Origin: Prochlorococcus sp. AG-409-O23
GTDB lineage: Bacteria > Cyanobacteriota > Cyanobacteriia > PCC-6307 > Cyanobiaceae
DNA: 64,000 bases
Direction: 5' to 3'
NCBI GenBank assembly: GCA_003215355.1
Contig: QCKL01000006.1
Span: 1-64,000 of the forward strand
Position numbers and translations under genes: made by a program. Shown here in pieces: positions 28,867-38,421 of this stretch. Within the stretch, counting starts at the first letter, position 1. Every line of letters begins with the position of its first letter. Below the pieces are notes generated by a model. The model did not search any database, was not told the origin of the DNA, and worked only from the letters and a program-made list of their open reading frames with translations.

Positions 28867-29250
28867 TTATTCAAATGACCAATTACGTCTTCTCTCAACT
28901 GCAACACTTCCAGAGAATCCTGGAATAGGCGGAGAACATTTTCTCAAAAAAACCTTCATAGGTACTGGCCCATAAATTCGATCTAGACAATCAAGTATCT
29001 TCTCACTGAAATGTTCGATAGTTAGACATCTCAATTCAAAACAGAGTTGGTGAATATCACTTATTGCAAGGCTGTAATCAGCAGAAGCAGACAGATCATC
29101 CTTTTGTGCTGCCTCATCCAATTCCAACCAAAGCTTAAAGTCCAAGCTAAACAACTGTCCAGAAATTCGTTCCTGCTCAAGCACCCCTACGTGAGCCCAA
29201 AGTCGAATATCTTTTACTTCTATAGCGCCTAAAGATAGATAACCACTCAT
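28867..29250 (-). CDS. folB: Dihydroneopterin aldolase
   Basis: 127 residues. The start [22 protein letters not shown], with the conserved Glu in VLEQE, then [22 protein letters not shown] and [17 protein letters not shown] follow the FolB pattern. The enzyme cleaves dihydroneopterin to 6-hydroxymethyl-dihydropterin in folate synthesis. It overlaps proA by 4 bp (ATGA junction), a sign of translational coupling. Length is normal. Confidence 0.9.
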   Translation of the reverse strand: MSGYLSLGAIEVKDIRLWAHVGVLEQERISGQLFSLDFKLWLELDEAAQKDDLSASADYSLAISDIHQLCFELRCLTIEHFSEKILDCLDRIYGPVPMKVFLRKCSPPIPGFSGSVAVERRRNWSFE

Positions 29251-30563
29251 AAAGGCAAATCCTTATGAGAGAAGCATCTGTCGCCTGAAGCAAAATCAGC
29301 TGCGATATGCCCATCGCCCTTAAGTCGATAACGATAAGTAACCAAGCCCTCAAGCCCTACAGGACCACGTGGGGGCAAAGTCTGTGTACTAATCCCAACC
29401 TCAGCACCAAAACCATAACGGAATCCATCAGCAAACCGAGTAGAGCAATTGTGATAAACCCCTGCACTATCAACTGCTCCTAAAAAACGTTCAGCAACTT
29501 TTTTATCATTAGTAATAATCGCCTCTGTGTGTCTAGATCCATAGCGACGAATATGCTCAAGAGCTGCATCCAAATCTGACACTACGCGAATTGAGAGAAT
29601 TAGGTCGAGATATTCAATTGCCCAATCTTCCTCATTAGCAGCAATCTGAACTCCAAGATCCTGACTAGCCTGATCACCACGAAGAGTCACTCCTGCCTCC
29701 TTGAATATTGGGATCGCCTTGGCAAGGAAGGAAGCGGCAATGTCTCGATGCAGCAGCAATGTCTCAATTGCGTTGCAAGCTGCTGGATATTGAGTCTTAC
29801 TGTCGATAGCAATTCGGACTGCCTGCTCTAGATCAGCGCAAGAATCTATATATAGATGACAAATACCATCAGCATGCCCCAACACTGGAATACGAGTGTT
29901 GTCCTGAATAAATCGAACCAACTCATTGCTGCCACGAGGAATGATTAAATCAACAAGTCCATCAAGCCGCAATAATGACAAACTCTCTTGACGGGTCGTA
30001 AGTAACTCCAATGTATGGGGATCAACTGGTGTATTAACGAGCCCTTCACGCAAAGCTTTCATAATTGTCTCATTTGTCAAGCTGGCCTCACTGCCTCCTT
30101 TCAAAATCGCCCCATTTCCTGAGCGAATCGCAAGCGATGCTATCTGCATTAAGGCATCGGGACGAGCCTCGAAAATCACTCCCAATACGCCTAATGGCAC
30201 TGTTCTTCTTTCAAGAACTAGTCCCTCAGAAAGTTCTCTATTAAGTTGACGAATGCCTAAAGGATCAGGCAAAAGCGCAACCTTTCGCACCCCTTCGATT
30301 GCCCCTAAAAGCTTGGCTTTATCTAATTTCAGTCTTGACAAAAGAGCCGTGGACAAGCCTTTCATCTCTGACCTTTCAAGATCCTGAGCATTTGCTCCTA
30401 CGATCTCATCTGCATTACTTGCCAACGAATCTGCCATTGACATCAAAGCCCTTCGTCGGTCTTGGTCAGTGGTTTGACCTAATGCAACAGCAGAACGCCG
30501 AACGTCCAATGCTCGCTGCAATAACTCAGAAGATGGCTCTGGGACCCCAGGAGATTTTTTCAT
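29247..30563 (-). CDS. proA: Gamma-glutamyl phosphate reductase
   Basis: 438 residues of the aldehyde dehydrogenase superfamily. It reduces glutamyl-5-phosphate to glutamate-5-semialdehyde for proline. Visible are [34 protein letters not shown], the catalytic Cys in [12 protein letters not shown], and the C-terminal [20 protein letters not shown]. Length is slightly above the 415-420 of many relatives, mostly from extra residues at the N-terminus. It sits 16 bp after the ROK kinase gene and overlaps folB. Confidence 0.96.
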   Translation of the reverse strand: MKKSPGVPEPSSELLQRALDVRRSAVALGQTTDQDRRRALMSMADSLASNADEIVGANAQDLERSEMKGLSTALLSRLKLDKAKLLGAIEGVRKVALLPDPLGIRQLNRELSEGLVLERRTVPLGVLGVIFEARPDALMQIASLAIRSGNGAILKGGSEASLTNETIMKALREGLVNTPVDPHTLELLTTRQESLSLLRLDGLVDLIIPRGSNELVRFIQDNTRIPVLGHADGICHLYIDSCADLEQAVRIAIDSKTQYPAACNAIETLLLHRDIAASFLAKAIPIFKEAGVTLRGDQASQDLGVQIAANEEDWAIEYLDLILSIRVVSDLDAALEHIRRYGSRHTEAIITNDKKVAERFLGAVDSAGVYHNCSTRFADGFRYGFGAEVGISTQTLPPRGPVGLEGLVTYRYRLKGDGHIAADFASGDRCFSHKDLPL

Positions 30564-30579
30564 GACAGCTATTCAGCTG

Positions 30580-31509
30580 CTATATATCATCCATCTTTGC
30601 TGACATGCCCGAAGATGCAAGACGCTCCATAGCCATTCTTGCTGCCCCTAAACGCCCAGCTCCATTACCAAGTGCACAAGGCCGAATAAGTAAACCTTCC
30701 CGACTAGCAACCTGAACACGTTTTTCTACCTCCTTGCAGACTGCTGGCAAAAAATGCGCTGCCCCCTGAGCAAGTCCTCCTCCTATCAAAACCAATTGAG
30801 GGGTGAATAAGTAAATCAAAGAACTAATTCCTACACCCAGATTTGTTCCATACTCTTCCCAAATTTGAAGGGCTTTAAGCTCTCCCAAAGAAGCGCGATC
30901 GTTAAGCTCAGAGGGATCTAAATCGCACAAAAGTTTAAAGCCACTAATACTTGCAAATTGCTCTAGAGAACCATGATTACCACTATTGCAACTTGGCCCA
31001 TTTCGATCAATAGCAATCAAACCTGGCTCTGATGCTGCACCATTGTGGCCAGTAAATAACTTGCCCCCAAGCATTACACCTCCCCCAACACCCGTGCCAA
31101 GAGTTAACAGCAGAACATCCTGATAACCTCTGGCCGCGCCTTGCCATTCTTCTCCAAGCAACGCACAGTTACCATCATTACCAAGTGTAATTTGTCGGCC
31201 CAACCTTGGTTCCAGCCAATCAGCCAAATGAATATTTTCCCAACCAGGCAAATTTATACAAATACGAGCGATCCTACCTCTGGAGTCCATAGGCCCAGGC
31301 AAGCCAATACCAACAAAATCTGCTAGATGATTAGGATCTATTAACTCTATTGCCTCGCAAATTGCCACAGTGATGGCACCTGGCATCGAAGGCTGAGGAG
31401 TAGGGAACTCATGGTTGGCTATTAAATGTCCCCTATGGTCAAATCTTCCAACCTTAATAGCAGTTCCACCAATATCAACTCCAATGAATTGTCGTTCACC
31501 AATAATCAA
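30580..31509 (-). CDS. ROK family sugar kinase-like protein
   Basis: 309 residues. The N-terminal FIGVDIGGTAIKVGRFD is a phosphate-1 loop, followed by VGIGLPGPMD, LGNDGNCALLGEEW and LLTLGTGVGGGVMLGG, all ROK kinase blocks. The usual ROK zinc motif (CxCGxxGCxE) appears as GPSCNSGNHGSLEQ: only one cysteine survives, so zinc may be absent. The catalytic Asp in GNDGN is kept. It could phosphorylate glucose or an amino sugar; the separate Glk at 22500-23537 makes redundancy possible. It is packed between tamB (3 bp) and proA (16 bp). Confidence 0.85.
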   Translation of the reverse strand: MIIGERQFIGVDIGGTAIKVGRFDHRGHLIANHEFPTPQPSMPGAITVAICEAIELIDPNHLADFVGIGLPGPMDSRGRIARICINLPGWENIHLADWLEPRLGRQITLGNDGNCALLGEEWQGAARGYQDVLLLTLGTGVGGGVMLGGKLFTGHNGAASEPGLIAIDRNGPSCNSGNHGSLEQFASISGFKLLCDLDPSELNDRASLGELKALQIWEEYGTNLGVGISSLIYLFTPQLVLIGGGLAQGAAHFLPAVCKEVEKRVQVASREGLLIRPCALGNGAGRLGAARMAMERLASSGMSAKMDDI

Positions 31510-31512
31510 CGC

Positions 31513-34500
31513 TTAAAACCTTAAAAACAATTGTACTTGGCTCTTTAATGTACCGTTGTTATCAAGAGAGCCAAGCAAGCCTATGTTTGGATTGACCTGA
31601 AAGGTCAAAGTTCCTTGAGGAGGAATATCCTTCCGGTTTGGAGTTGCCTGTACAGAGAAGTTAAATCGTTTAGTTAAATCAATACCCATCTCAGTAACCC
31701 AAGCTTGCTGAGGAGATAGCTGTCCAGAAGCTTCATCAGAATTAGAGGGCTGACTATCAGAATCTTCATCTGCAACTTTTGGACTAGTTACATAGGCAGA
31801 GTAAAGAGATAGTTTCAGCTTCTCGCTAAAAGCACCTGTGATGTTACCTAACACTGTAGAGACAACAGAACGGCCTAACAAATTTGCAAGAACTTCTCTT
31901 TCACCTCCACCTAACAGTCTTGTTAAAGAATTGCCCCCAATCAATCCAAGCAACTGACTCTCAGGCATCGGAGGAGTACTTCTCAATTGGAAATTATCTG
32001 ATAACCGGTCAGCTGGACCAGTAGCAGTAACCTCGACCTTGACGAAACGAGACCCACCTATACCAAATGCTCCTGAGCCATTACTTGCAAAATCACTAGA
32101 GGATGCAAGATTGCTTGCGTCCCTAACGGTATCTGGGACACTGCTTGTCATTGTTACATCCACAAAAGGAATCAAACCTAATGAAGGGGTAAAAACTGCA
32201 ACATTTGGTTCACTCTTATCCAAATCAAATGTTGTTGTAAATAGATTAACTCTCCCATTCTTTAGACGTATCACTCCTCTAGGTTTAAGGGATTGATCAA
32301 ATGCCCCATTTAAAGTTACAAGTCCTGAGACATTGAAAGTAGCCACAGGTTGTGACGTGATCCGCAAATTAGGCCCCAATCGCAATCTAAGATTTTCAAA
32401 ACTAATTGCAGAGAAACTCGTAGGCATTGAAGCTCTAAGCATTTTGCTTGCAGGAGCCTCCTCATCCTGAACAAACAAAACAAGTGGTGACTTAAGGTCC
32501 CATCTTTGTTCTGGTAATTGAGATCGCTTTACAGCTCCAGAGGAGCTAAGACTATTTGAATCGCTATCAAGAAGTTTTCTTCCTGAGCCAGATCTTTGAG
32601 GTGAGATAGAACCTTCTTTAATAGTTACTTCCCCTCCTATCCGCGGCTGAAGCAAAGCACCTTTTAATTCAAGGTTGGAAGCCACTTCAACATTGGCTAT
32701 AGGGAGTTTCAATGGGACCTTGTTCATATTGATAGTCAGTGTTTCCTTCTCTTCAACTCCTGGACGGAAAAGTGCAATCGCACCAACTCCTTGAAGAGTT
32801 CCTTTGGAACCGATATTTGCTTTGAGTCTCTTCACTTCCAGTCGATTGAAGTCAAAAAGCATCGTGCCTTCTACATCTTTAACGGCCTTCTCCATTACCT
32901 CGAACTCACCTTTATTTAAGACCAAAAAACCATTTGCTTCTGGATCACTAATGGTCCCCCTGATTAATAACCTCAGGTCAGCACTTCCTTCTTTCCAAGA
33001 GACCGCGCCATTAGAGAACCCATCAAGGAACCTAAGTCCATCGCCATGACTCTCAACTCTCACATTCATAGGCAATGCAGGTTTCATTGGCACCTGACCG
33101 ATCATCTTCACTGGCTGCCTAGAAGACTTACTGCGCAACACAACATCCATTTTCAAAAATGAATCCTGAACAATCACCTTCCCTCGCTCCAAAACAATTT
33201 GTTCTTCGGCTACAAGAGCATCCTTAAGAATCAAATCAGCAGTAATTTCTGGAGTCTCTTTACCCAAGCGATATCGTCCAGACAAACCAAAAGTCCCTTT
33301 CAAAGAAGAAGGTATTGGCGCCACTAAGGAGAGAAGCGAGAAAGGAAGGTTGAGCAAAGAGAACTCTCCTTTGCCTCCTTGCAGAGGACCCTTCAAAGTT
33401 GCAACAAATGGTTCTAAACCAATCGAAAATTGATCATTGATGCCTTTAGGTAATAGCTTTCCAGAGACCTTTAGATCCAGATTCAATTTGCCCAAATCTG
33501 GGCCTTCAAGCTTTATAACCGCATCAACCTGACCGCGAAGATCATCTGGATTAATAATCTTCGCTTTACGATTTAATTGTTGATCCTTTCTCAAAGAAGA
33601 TTGCGATAAAGCCAATGCTTTAAGGCGTCCATCAAGTGATTCCCCAAAAGTCTCTACAAATATTTCTCCTAGATCTCTTGCATTCCCAGTAGGGAAAGGC
33701 GCATCCAAATTGATCTTTGGCAACTGGAGTGCCGTAAAGGTCAGCCATCTCGAACTGACCCCCTTAGCTTCTGCTCTTGCAGACAAACCACCCCCAACAA
33801 GACCATTGGCAACAAACGACAACTGACCAGTATCTGGAGGGAACAATTTGCCTGTAAACGAGTAGTTATTATCAAAAAAGCGCCCATTTAATTGAGCTTC
33901 TTTTAACTGCAACCCCATTAACCTTGGGTAACGCATCGTGACTTGACCCTCCATTGCAAGAGGAGACATCCCAAAACTACCTTGCCCGCCCAGTTCTCCG
34001 AAAATACGTTTAAAGCTCTTTTCAGGAGGGATAGCTACTTCAACTCGATCCAACCTGAAACCCTCTGCCTCCCATCGATAAATATCTTGAGTCCCTTTGA
34101 CATAAATCCGACCGCCTAATCGATTAATAGTCAAGTCATCTAGAGCCCAATTTTTCGCAAGTACTGCAGAAAGATTGCCTGGGACAGCCGCGCCTACGGA
34201 GGTCATTTTCAATCGTCCACCACCACCGGGATCACCTGCAAAATCTCCCCGCCATTCTTCTTGAAGGCGAATACCACTCAATTGTGGATTGACTACGCCT
34301 ATAGAAAGGTTTGTCCTCAAAGAATTTAGAGGTCCTTTAACTTGCCCCTTTCCAGAAATCGAGCCAGACATTGAAGTTCCAATCAAAGAACCGATTGGAG
34401 CTAAAGGCAAAGGACTAAGTGTGAGATCAGCAGTCAGTTCTCCAGGGTTTATCTTTCCCTTCTGAAAAATCAGCGGTAAATTTCCCTCAATCTTGAGATC

Positions 34501-35481
34501 CGAACTGGAAACATTCTTCAAGCCAAGAGAGCTTGAAACCCCAAGATTGAGTTGACCTGTTTTATTTAGAGGGAGGTCGCCACTGACGGAAGCAACCCAA
34601 GATCCATATTCCCATTTGCTAACTGGGATTTGAAGCAAAGTATCACTACAAGTAATGGCAGCCTTATCAGATGAAAGTGAATCTGTTAAAGGGCCACCTT
34701 TAATCATAAAATCAACCAGATTCAGTCCACCTTTACAAGCAACCTGCCCATCACCAAGACTAAGTTGTAAGTCTCCATCTAGCTTTCCCTTAGCTTTTAA
34801 ATCAATCTGCTTAGGAAATATCCCAATAAGAGGTTCTAATTTAAATTTATTTAAGCGAGCTCTTGCCTTTAACTCCAATCTGTCCCAGTAACCTTTGCCC
34901 TTTAGAAATACGCTCCCCCTATTAGGAAATCCCAGTTGAATGAAACCAGCAACCTTCCTCTGACTGAGATGAAAAGTTGTTTTTGTTCGGGCCGTGAGCT
35001 CTACATTTACAGGCTCAATAAAAACTCGAGCAGGTTCATCCAAAAGAACTCTCAAGTCAAAGTTTGGAACTGACTTGCCCTTATTTGAACCTGAGACCCA
35101 ATAAGAGCCATTTTCATTTGAACGTAAATTAACTCTTGCCCCCTCAGGCTTCAAAATTGCTACTGGTCGCCAATTAAATAAGCTTGCAATAGGTGCAATT
35201 TTCACCGTCAGTCCCGAGAAATTAGCCGTTGAATCATCCAATTCCCCTGAGAGGAGCTGAGTAGACCCAATTGCAATGCCCCACGGCCTCAATCCCTTGT
35301 ATGGCCCAATTTTCAGAGGATGACCAAGTGGTTTAGAAAGCTCTTCCTGAATTTGAGATCTATAACGCTCAAGAATCCCAGCGACCAAACGATCTGTACC
35401 AACCCAAACGGATACTCCCCCGAAAAGGATCAAAGACCCTACGAGGCTCCATCTGATTACTTTTAATGATCTGATCTTCAC
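31513..35481 (-). CDS. TamB/DUF490-like outer-membrane translocation and assembly protein
   Basis: 1322 residues. One N-terminal membrane segment (about 12-30) anchors the protein, followed by a very long beta-rich, repetitive domain with many GxLxGxG-like strands, as in AsmA/TamB bridge proteins. The C-terminal 400 residues carry the DUF490 pattern, including PRGVIRLKNGRVNLFTTTFD, DVTMTSSVPDTV and LLGLIGGNSLTRLLGGGERE, ending in LRF, a terminal aromatic. TamB-like proteins span the periplasm and move lipid or protein to the outer membrane. First gene of the minus-strand run; divergent from the ycf51-like gene, 71 bp apart. Confidence 0.88.
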   Translation of the reverse strand: MKIRSLKVIRWSLVGSLILFGGVSVWVGTDRLVAGILERYRSQIQEELSKPLGHPLKIGPYKGLRPWGIAIGSTQLLSGELDDSTANFSGLTVKIAPIASLFNWRPVAILKPEGARVNLRSNENGSYWVSGSNKGKSVPNFDLRVLLDEPARVFIEPVNVELTARTKTTFHLSQRKVAGFIQLGFPNRGSVFLKGKGYWDRLELKARARLNKFKLEPLIGIFPKQIDLKAKGKLDGDLQLSLGDGQVACKGGLNLVDFMIKGGPLTDSLSSDKAAITCSDTLLQIPVSKWEYGSWVASVSGDLPLNKTGQLNLGVSSSLGLKNVSSSDLKIEGNLPLIFQKGKINPGELTADLTLSPLPLAPIGSLIGTSMSGSISGKGQVKGPLNSLRTNLSIGVVNPQLSGIRLQEEWRGDFAGDPGGGGRLKMTSVGAAVPGNLSAVLAKNWALDDLTINRLGGRIYVKGTQDIYRWEAEGFRLDRVEVAIPPEKSFKRIFGELGGQGSFGMSPLAMEGQVTMRYPRLMGLQLKEAQLNGRFFDNNYSFTGKLFPPDTGQLSFVANGLVGGGLSARAEAKGVSSRWLTFTALQLPKINLDAPFPTGNARDLGEIFVETFGESLDGRLKALALSQSSLRKDQQLNRKAKIINPDDLRGQVDAVIKLEGPDLGKLNLDLKVSGKLLPKGINDQFSIGLEPFVATLKGPLQGGKGEFSLLNLPFSLLSLVAPIPSSLKGTFGLSGRYRLGKETPEITADLILKDALVAEEQIVLERGKVIVQDSFLKMDVVLRSKSSRQPVKMIGQVPMKPALPMNVRVESHGDGLRFLDGFSNGAVSWKEGSADLRLLIRGTISDPEANGFLVLNKGEFEVMEKAVKDVEGTMLFDFNRLEVKRLKANIGSKGTLQGVGAIALFRPGVEEKETLTINMNKVPLKLPIANVEVASNLELKGALLQPRIGGEVTIKEGSISPQRSGSGRKLLDSDSNSLSSSGAVKRSQLPEQRWDLKSPLVLFVQDEEAPASKMLRASMPTSFSAISFENLRLRLGPNLRITSQPVATFNVSGLVTLNGAFDQSLKPRGVIRLKNGRVNLFTTTFDLDKSEPNVAVFTPSLGLIPFVDVTMTSSVPDTVRDASNLASSSDFASNGSGAFGIGGSRFVKVEVTATGPADRLSDNFQLRSTPPMPESQLLGLIGGNSLTRLLGGGEREVLANLLGRSVVSTVLGNITGAFSEKLKLSLYSAYVTSPKVADEDSDSQPSNSDEASGQLSPQQAWVTEMGIDLTKRFNFSVQATPNRKDIPPQGTLTFQVNPNIGLLGSLDNNGTLKSQVQLFLRF

Positions 35482-35552
35482 TCCAATGGTGTTTTTTCAA
35501 CCTTTGAGGGAGTAAACGAACTATAAGAAGTGAAAGTAATGTTCACCAGCCC

Positions 35553-36032
35553 ATGTCCCTTCTTCAACTCCTCCAAAACTCAGCAATTTGGCTGGGATGG
35601 ACTGGTTTAGCCCTTGTTTTAATCACGCTAATCTCATTCCTAGTCAACTGGGGTGCGAAATTTCGTCTTGTTGGAGTAACAATATTCACACTTCTTCTTT
35701 CTGGTAGTTCCTGGGCATTCGCGACAAGCTATACGCCTCCTCTAATTGTTGATGGAGCCAAATATGCCCCTGTTGTTTACGACAATGGCTATGACCTAGT
35801 AGTTGCTCAGGCATCTGAAGATTTTCCTTCTGAAGCAATTAAACCAACACTTGAGCAAATTGCTGGGAATATTAAAGGAGGAGGAAGAAATGGAGCCATG
35901 GTGCATGTTCGCCTAAGAAAAGTTGAAGAAGTCGCAGAGGGGATAAGTAGGCCAGTAGTCCTTGGAGAAGTAGTAAGAGACTTAAGTGAAGGCATCACCC
36001 TCTCTTTACCCCAAACAACAAATGAATCATGA
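35553..36032 (+). CDS. Ycf51/DUF2518 family membrane protein
   Basis: 159 residues with two membrane segments near the N-terminus (about 15-35 and 42-60), then a soluble domain with SYTPPLIVDGAKYAPVVYDN and AMVHVRLRKVEEVAEGISRP. This fits DUF2518, the Ycf51 family of cyanobacteria and red-lineage plastids. Function is not known to me. It overlaps the following HhH-protein gene by 11 bp, suggesting joint translation. Confidence 0.8.
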   Translation: MSLLQLLQNSAIWLGWTGLALVLITLISFLVNWGAKFRLVGVTIFTLLLSGSSWAFATSYTPPLIVDGAKYAPVVYDNGYDLVVAQASEDFPSEAIKPTLEQIAGNIKGGGRNGAMVHVRLRKVEEVAEGISRPVVLGEVVRDLSEGITLSLPQTTNES

Positions 36033-36426
36033 GAAACCACTAGAAGGACTTCCCAAAAACTTCCAGAATGAAGAAAAAGATCTTCTTTCTAATGGAATAA
36101 ATTCTTGGGGATTACTAAGATCTCTTAAAGACGAAGAAATCTGCGCTCTTGTCAAAACTGGTCGAGGGACAACTAGCAATTTCAAACGAATAAGAGGGAT
36201 TGCACTACTTATTTGCGAAATTGAACTCAGTCAAGAGAATGCTGCATTGCTATTGCATTCAGGTGTCGCCTCAGTTAAAGCATTGGCAGCACTAACACCA
36301 CAAGAGTTGGTAAACAAGACTGGGCGCCTAGAAAGGCAATTAAATACTTGCAGGGAACCTCTAGTGGATTTAGCAACAGCAAAGTCCTGGATTCAAAAAG
36401 CAAAAGACAGGCAAATGGTGAACTGA
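36022..36426 (+). CDS. Small helix-hairpin-helix-like protein (DUF4332-type)
   Basis: 134 residues from the ATG at 36022, which overlaps the previous stop by 11 bp; an in-frame ATG at 35986 lies deep in the previous gene and is unlikely. The sequence contains two repeated helical units (INSWGLLRSLKDEEICALVK and GVASVKALAALTPQELVNKT), each resembling a helix-hairpin-helix as in DUF4332 proteins. Such units may bind DNA or proteins; no enzyme motif is seen. Role unknown. Confidence 0.65.
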   Translation: MNHEKPLEGLPKNFQNEEKDLLSNGINSWGLLRSLKDEEICALVKTGRGTTSNFKRIRGIALLICEIELSQENAALLLHSGVASVKALAALTPQELVNKTGRLERQLNTCREPLVDLATAKSWIQKAKDRQMVN

Positions 36427-36494
36427 CCCAAGCAAACCCCACTAACCATGCTCTTAGGTCTCAAATATAGATATCACCTCGACCGGAGGAAAAC

Positions 36495-36761
36495 ATGCGC
36501 CTATTGAATGCGCTCATCATGGCTACCATTGCCACTACTCCGGCTATGTATGCGCAATCAAACCTTCTAAATAGTGTCAAACGAAATCCCAATGAATCAA
36601 TTGCTTTATGCAATAAATTCAGAGCGTTTAACGAGCAAGGTATTTCAGCCAGCTCAGAAAAGGCTATAGAGGCTGTTTCCCTTCAGAAGAATTTAAGCAA
36701 AATTGATTCAGAAATCCTTTCTATGTACGTAATAGGACTTCACTGCCCAGAGGTGCAATAA
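36495..36761 (+). CDS. Small secreted hypothetical protein
   Basis: 88 residues. The first 20 (MRLLNALIMATIATTPAMYA) look like a Sec signal peptide with an AYA-Q cleavage site, giving a mature protein of about 68 residues with two cysteines (in IALCNKFRA and GLHCPEVQ) that could pair in the periplasm. GGAGG-like bases (cggagga) just before the ATG form a clear ribosome-binding site. I do not recognise the family. It lies 12 bp before the CocE-type hydrolase gene. Confidence 0.65.
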   Translation: MRLLNALIMATIATTPAMYAQSNLLNSVKRNPNESIALCNKFRAFNEQGISASSEKAIEAVSLQKNLSKIDSEILSMYVIGLHCPEVQ

Positions 36762-36773
36762 GGGTCTCGACAA

Positions 36774-38363
36774 ATGGAGTCCATAAGCTGGCGGGATTCA
36801 ACTCTCACTCTCCGAGATGGGATAAATCTCGTGTCAAGACTTTGGATCCCCAAAGGGGATGGACCTTGGCCTGCGTTATTAATGCGACAGCCCTATGGAA
36901 GACAGCTTGCCTCTTCTGTGACTTATGCCCACCCAAGTTGGTGGGCAAACCATGGATATCTAGTTGTAATTCAAGATGTAAGAGGCCAAGGTGATTCAGA
37001 GGGACAATTTAACGGTTTCACCCAAGAAGCTGCTGATACAAGTCAGACACATGCATGGGTTAGATCTTTACCTGAATGCAATGGGAAATTAGGTACATAT
37101 GGTTTTTCATATCAAGGCCTTACTCAATTAATTGCTGAGCCAGGGACTCCTCCTCCTGACTGCATGGCCCCAGCCATGACAGGACTCAGCGAAAAAGAAC
37201 ACTGGAGTTGCGATGGTGAGGCATTTTGGTGGCATCTTGGTATCGGATGGGGCTTGCAATTAGCTGCACTTCAGGCAAAGAGAAATTGCGACAACTTTGC
37301 TTGGGATGAAATTCGGCAAAGCCTTGAAGATGGAAGCTACCTAAGAGAAGGACCTTCACTTCTCAAAAGACATGATCAATCAGGGATGGCCCTCAAATGG
37401 CTTCAATGCTCAATCGAACATGACACAAGCTGGACATTACATAAACCTTTAAAAACATGGCTTCGCAAACCTATGCTTCTTTTAGGTGGATGGTGGGATC
37501 CTCATCTAAGAGGAATACTTGATCTATATCAAAAATCGAAACTCTCAGGTGGTTCTCCTGAGTTACATATTGGTCCTGCAACTCATCTACAATGGTGGGA
37601 AGATGCACAAAGTACTCAATTAAATTTTTTCAATCTCCATCTCAAGTCTTGTGATTCATCTAATCAGAAAACACCAAAAAATCTTTTTTGGAACCTAACA
37701 AGTAAAGAGTGGCAAACATCAAAATCATCAACACTGGCTGATAAGCAAAAACTATCAAATTGGGGGCTAACAAGTGATGGTCTTGCATGCTTAGACTTTA
37801 ATTCTGGAGTACTAGAACCAAATTCTCATGGGCATGGATCCATAAATCTCGTCCATGATCCATGGCGCCCAGCACCATCAATAGGCGGGCACCTAAGTCC
37901 AAAACCAGGGCCAGCAGAAAGAAGTGAGATCGACAAACGTTCTGATGTCGCTACATTTACAAGTTATGAGTTTCTAAACAACCAAACCATTGAAGGCATC
38001 CCAACCCTTCGATTAATCGTTTGGTCTGATCAAGAAGGCTTTGACATTTGCGTAGCTCTTTCAAAAGCAAATAAAGAAGAAACAAAAATCGAACAGCTTT
38101 CTACTGGGTTTCTTCGAGTACTAGGGCCTAAGGCAAAACAACCTATAGAGCACAAAGTCATTCTTCAAGCAATACTTGCAGATCTAAAAGCAGGAGAAAA
38201 ACTACGACTTTCCATTGCTGGTGCGGCTTGGCCTGCCATAGGAGTCAATCCAGGCCATCTTCGACAACCTTGCGGGGCTTCAAACTCTGCCTGCCTAATC
38301 GTGACGATAAAAATGGAACTCACTAACTCCTCCCTTGATTTCCTACCACTTTTATCTTGTTAG
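36774..38363 (+). CDS. CocE/NonD family hydrolase (peptidase S15-like)
   Basis: 529 residues. The N-terminal half is an alpha/beta hydrolase: WPALLMRQPYGRQL, VVIQDVRGQGDSEGQFNGF and the nucleophile serine in GTYGFSYQGLTQL. Catalytic Asp is likely in LGGWWDPHLRG and His in IGPATHLQWWED. The C-terminal domain (about 340-529) is the jelly-roll of X-Pro dipeptidyl-peptidase-like enzymes. Relatives hydrolyse acyl esters or beta-lactam and peptide bonds, so the substrate is open. No signal peptide. Neighbour of the small secreted protein and glgB. Confidence 0.87.
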   Translation: MESISWRDSTLTLRDGINLVSRLWIPKGDGPWPALLMRQPYGRQLASSVTYAHPSWWANHGYLVVIQDVRGQGDSEGQFNGFTQEAADTSQTHAWVRSLPECNGKLGTYGFSYQGLTQLIAEPGTPPPDCMAPAMTGLSEKEHWSCDGEAFWWHLGIGWGLQLAALQAKRNCDNFAWDEIRQSLEDGSYLREGPSLLKRHDQSGMALKWLQCSIEHDTSWTLHKPLKTWLRKPMLLLGGWWDPHLRGILDLYQKSKLSGGSPELHIGPATHLQWWEDAQSTQLNFFNLHLKSCDSSNQKTPKNLFWNLTSKEWQTSKSSTLADKQKLSNWGLTSDGLACLDFNSGVLEPNSHGHGSINLVHDPWRPAPSIGGHLSPKPGPAERSEIDKRSDVATFTSYEFLNNQTIEGIPTLRLIVWSDQEGFDICVALSKANKEETKIEQLSTGFLRVLGPKAKQPIEHKVILQAILADLKAGEKLRLSIAGAAWPAIGVNPGHLRQPCGASNSACLIVTIKMELTNSSLDFLPLLSC

Positions 38364-38421
38364 GCCTTTCAAGATGTACTCCCATCAGATTAAGCTCGGA
38401 CTTTAATTTTCCCCCTTTCCC

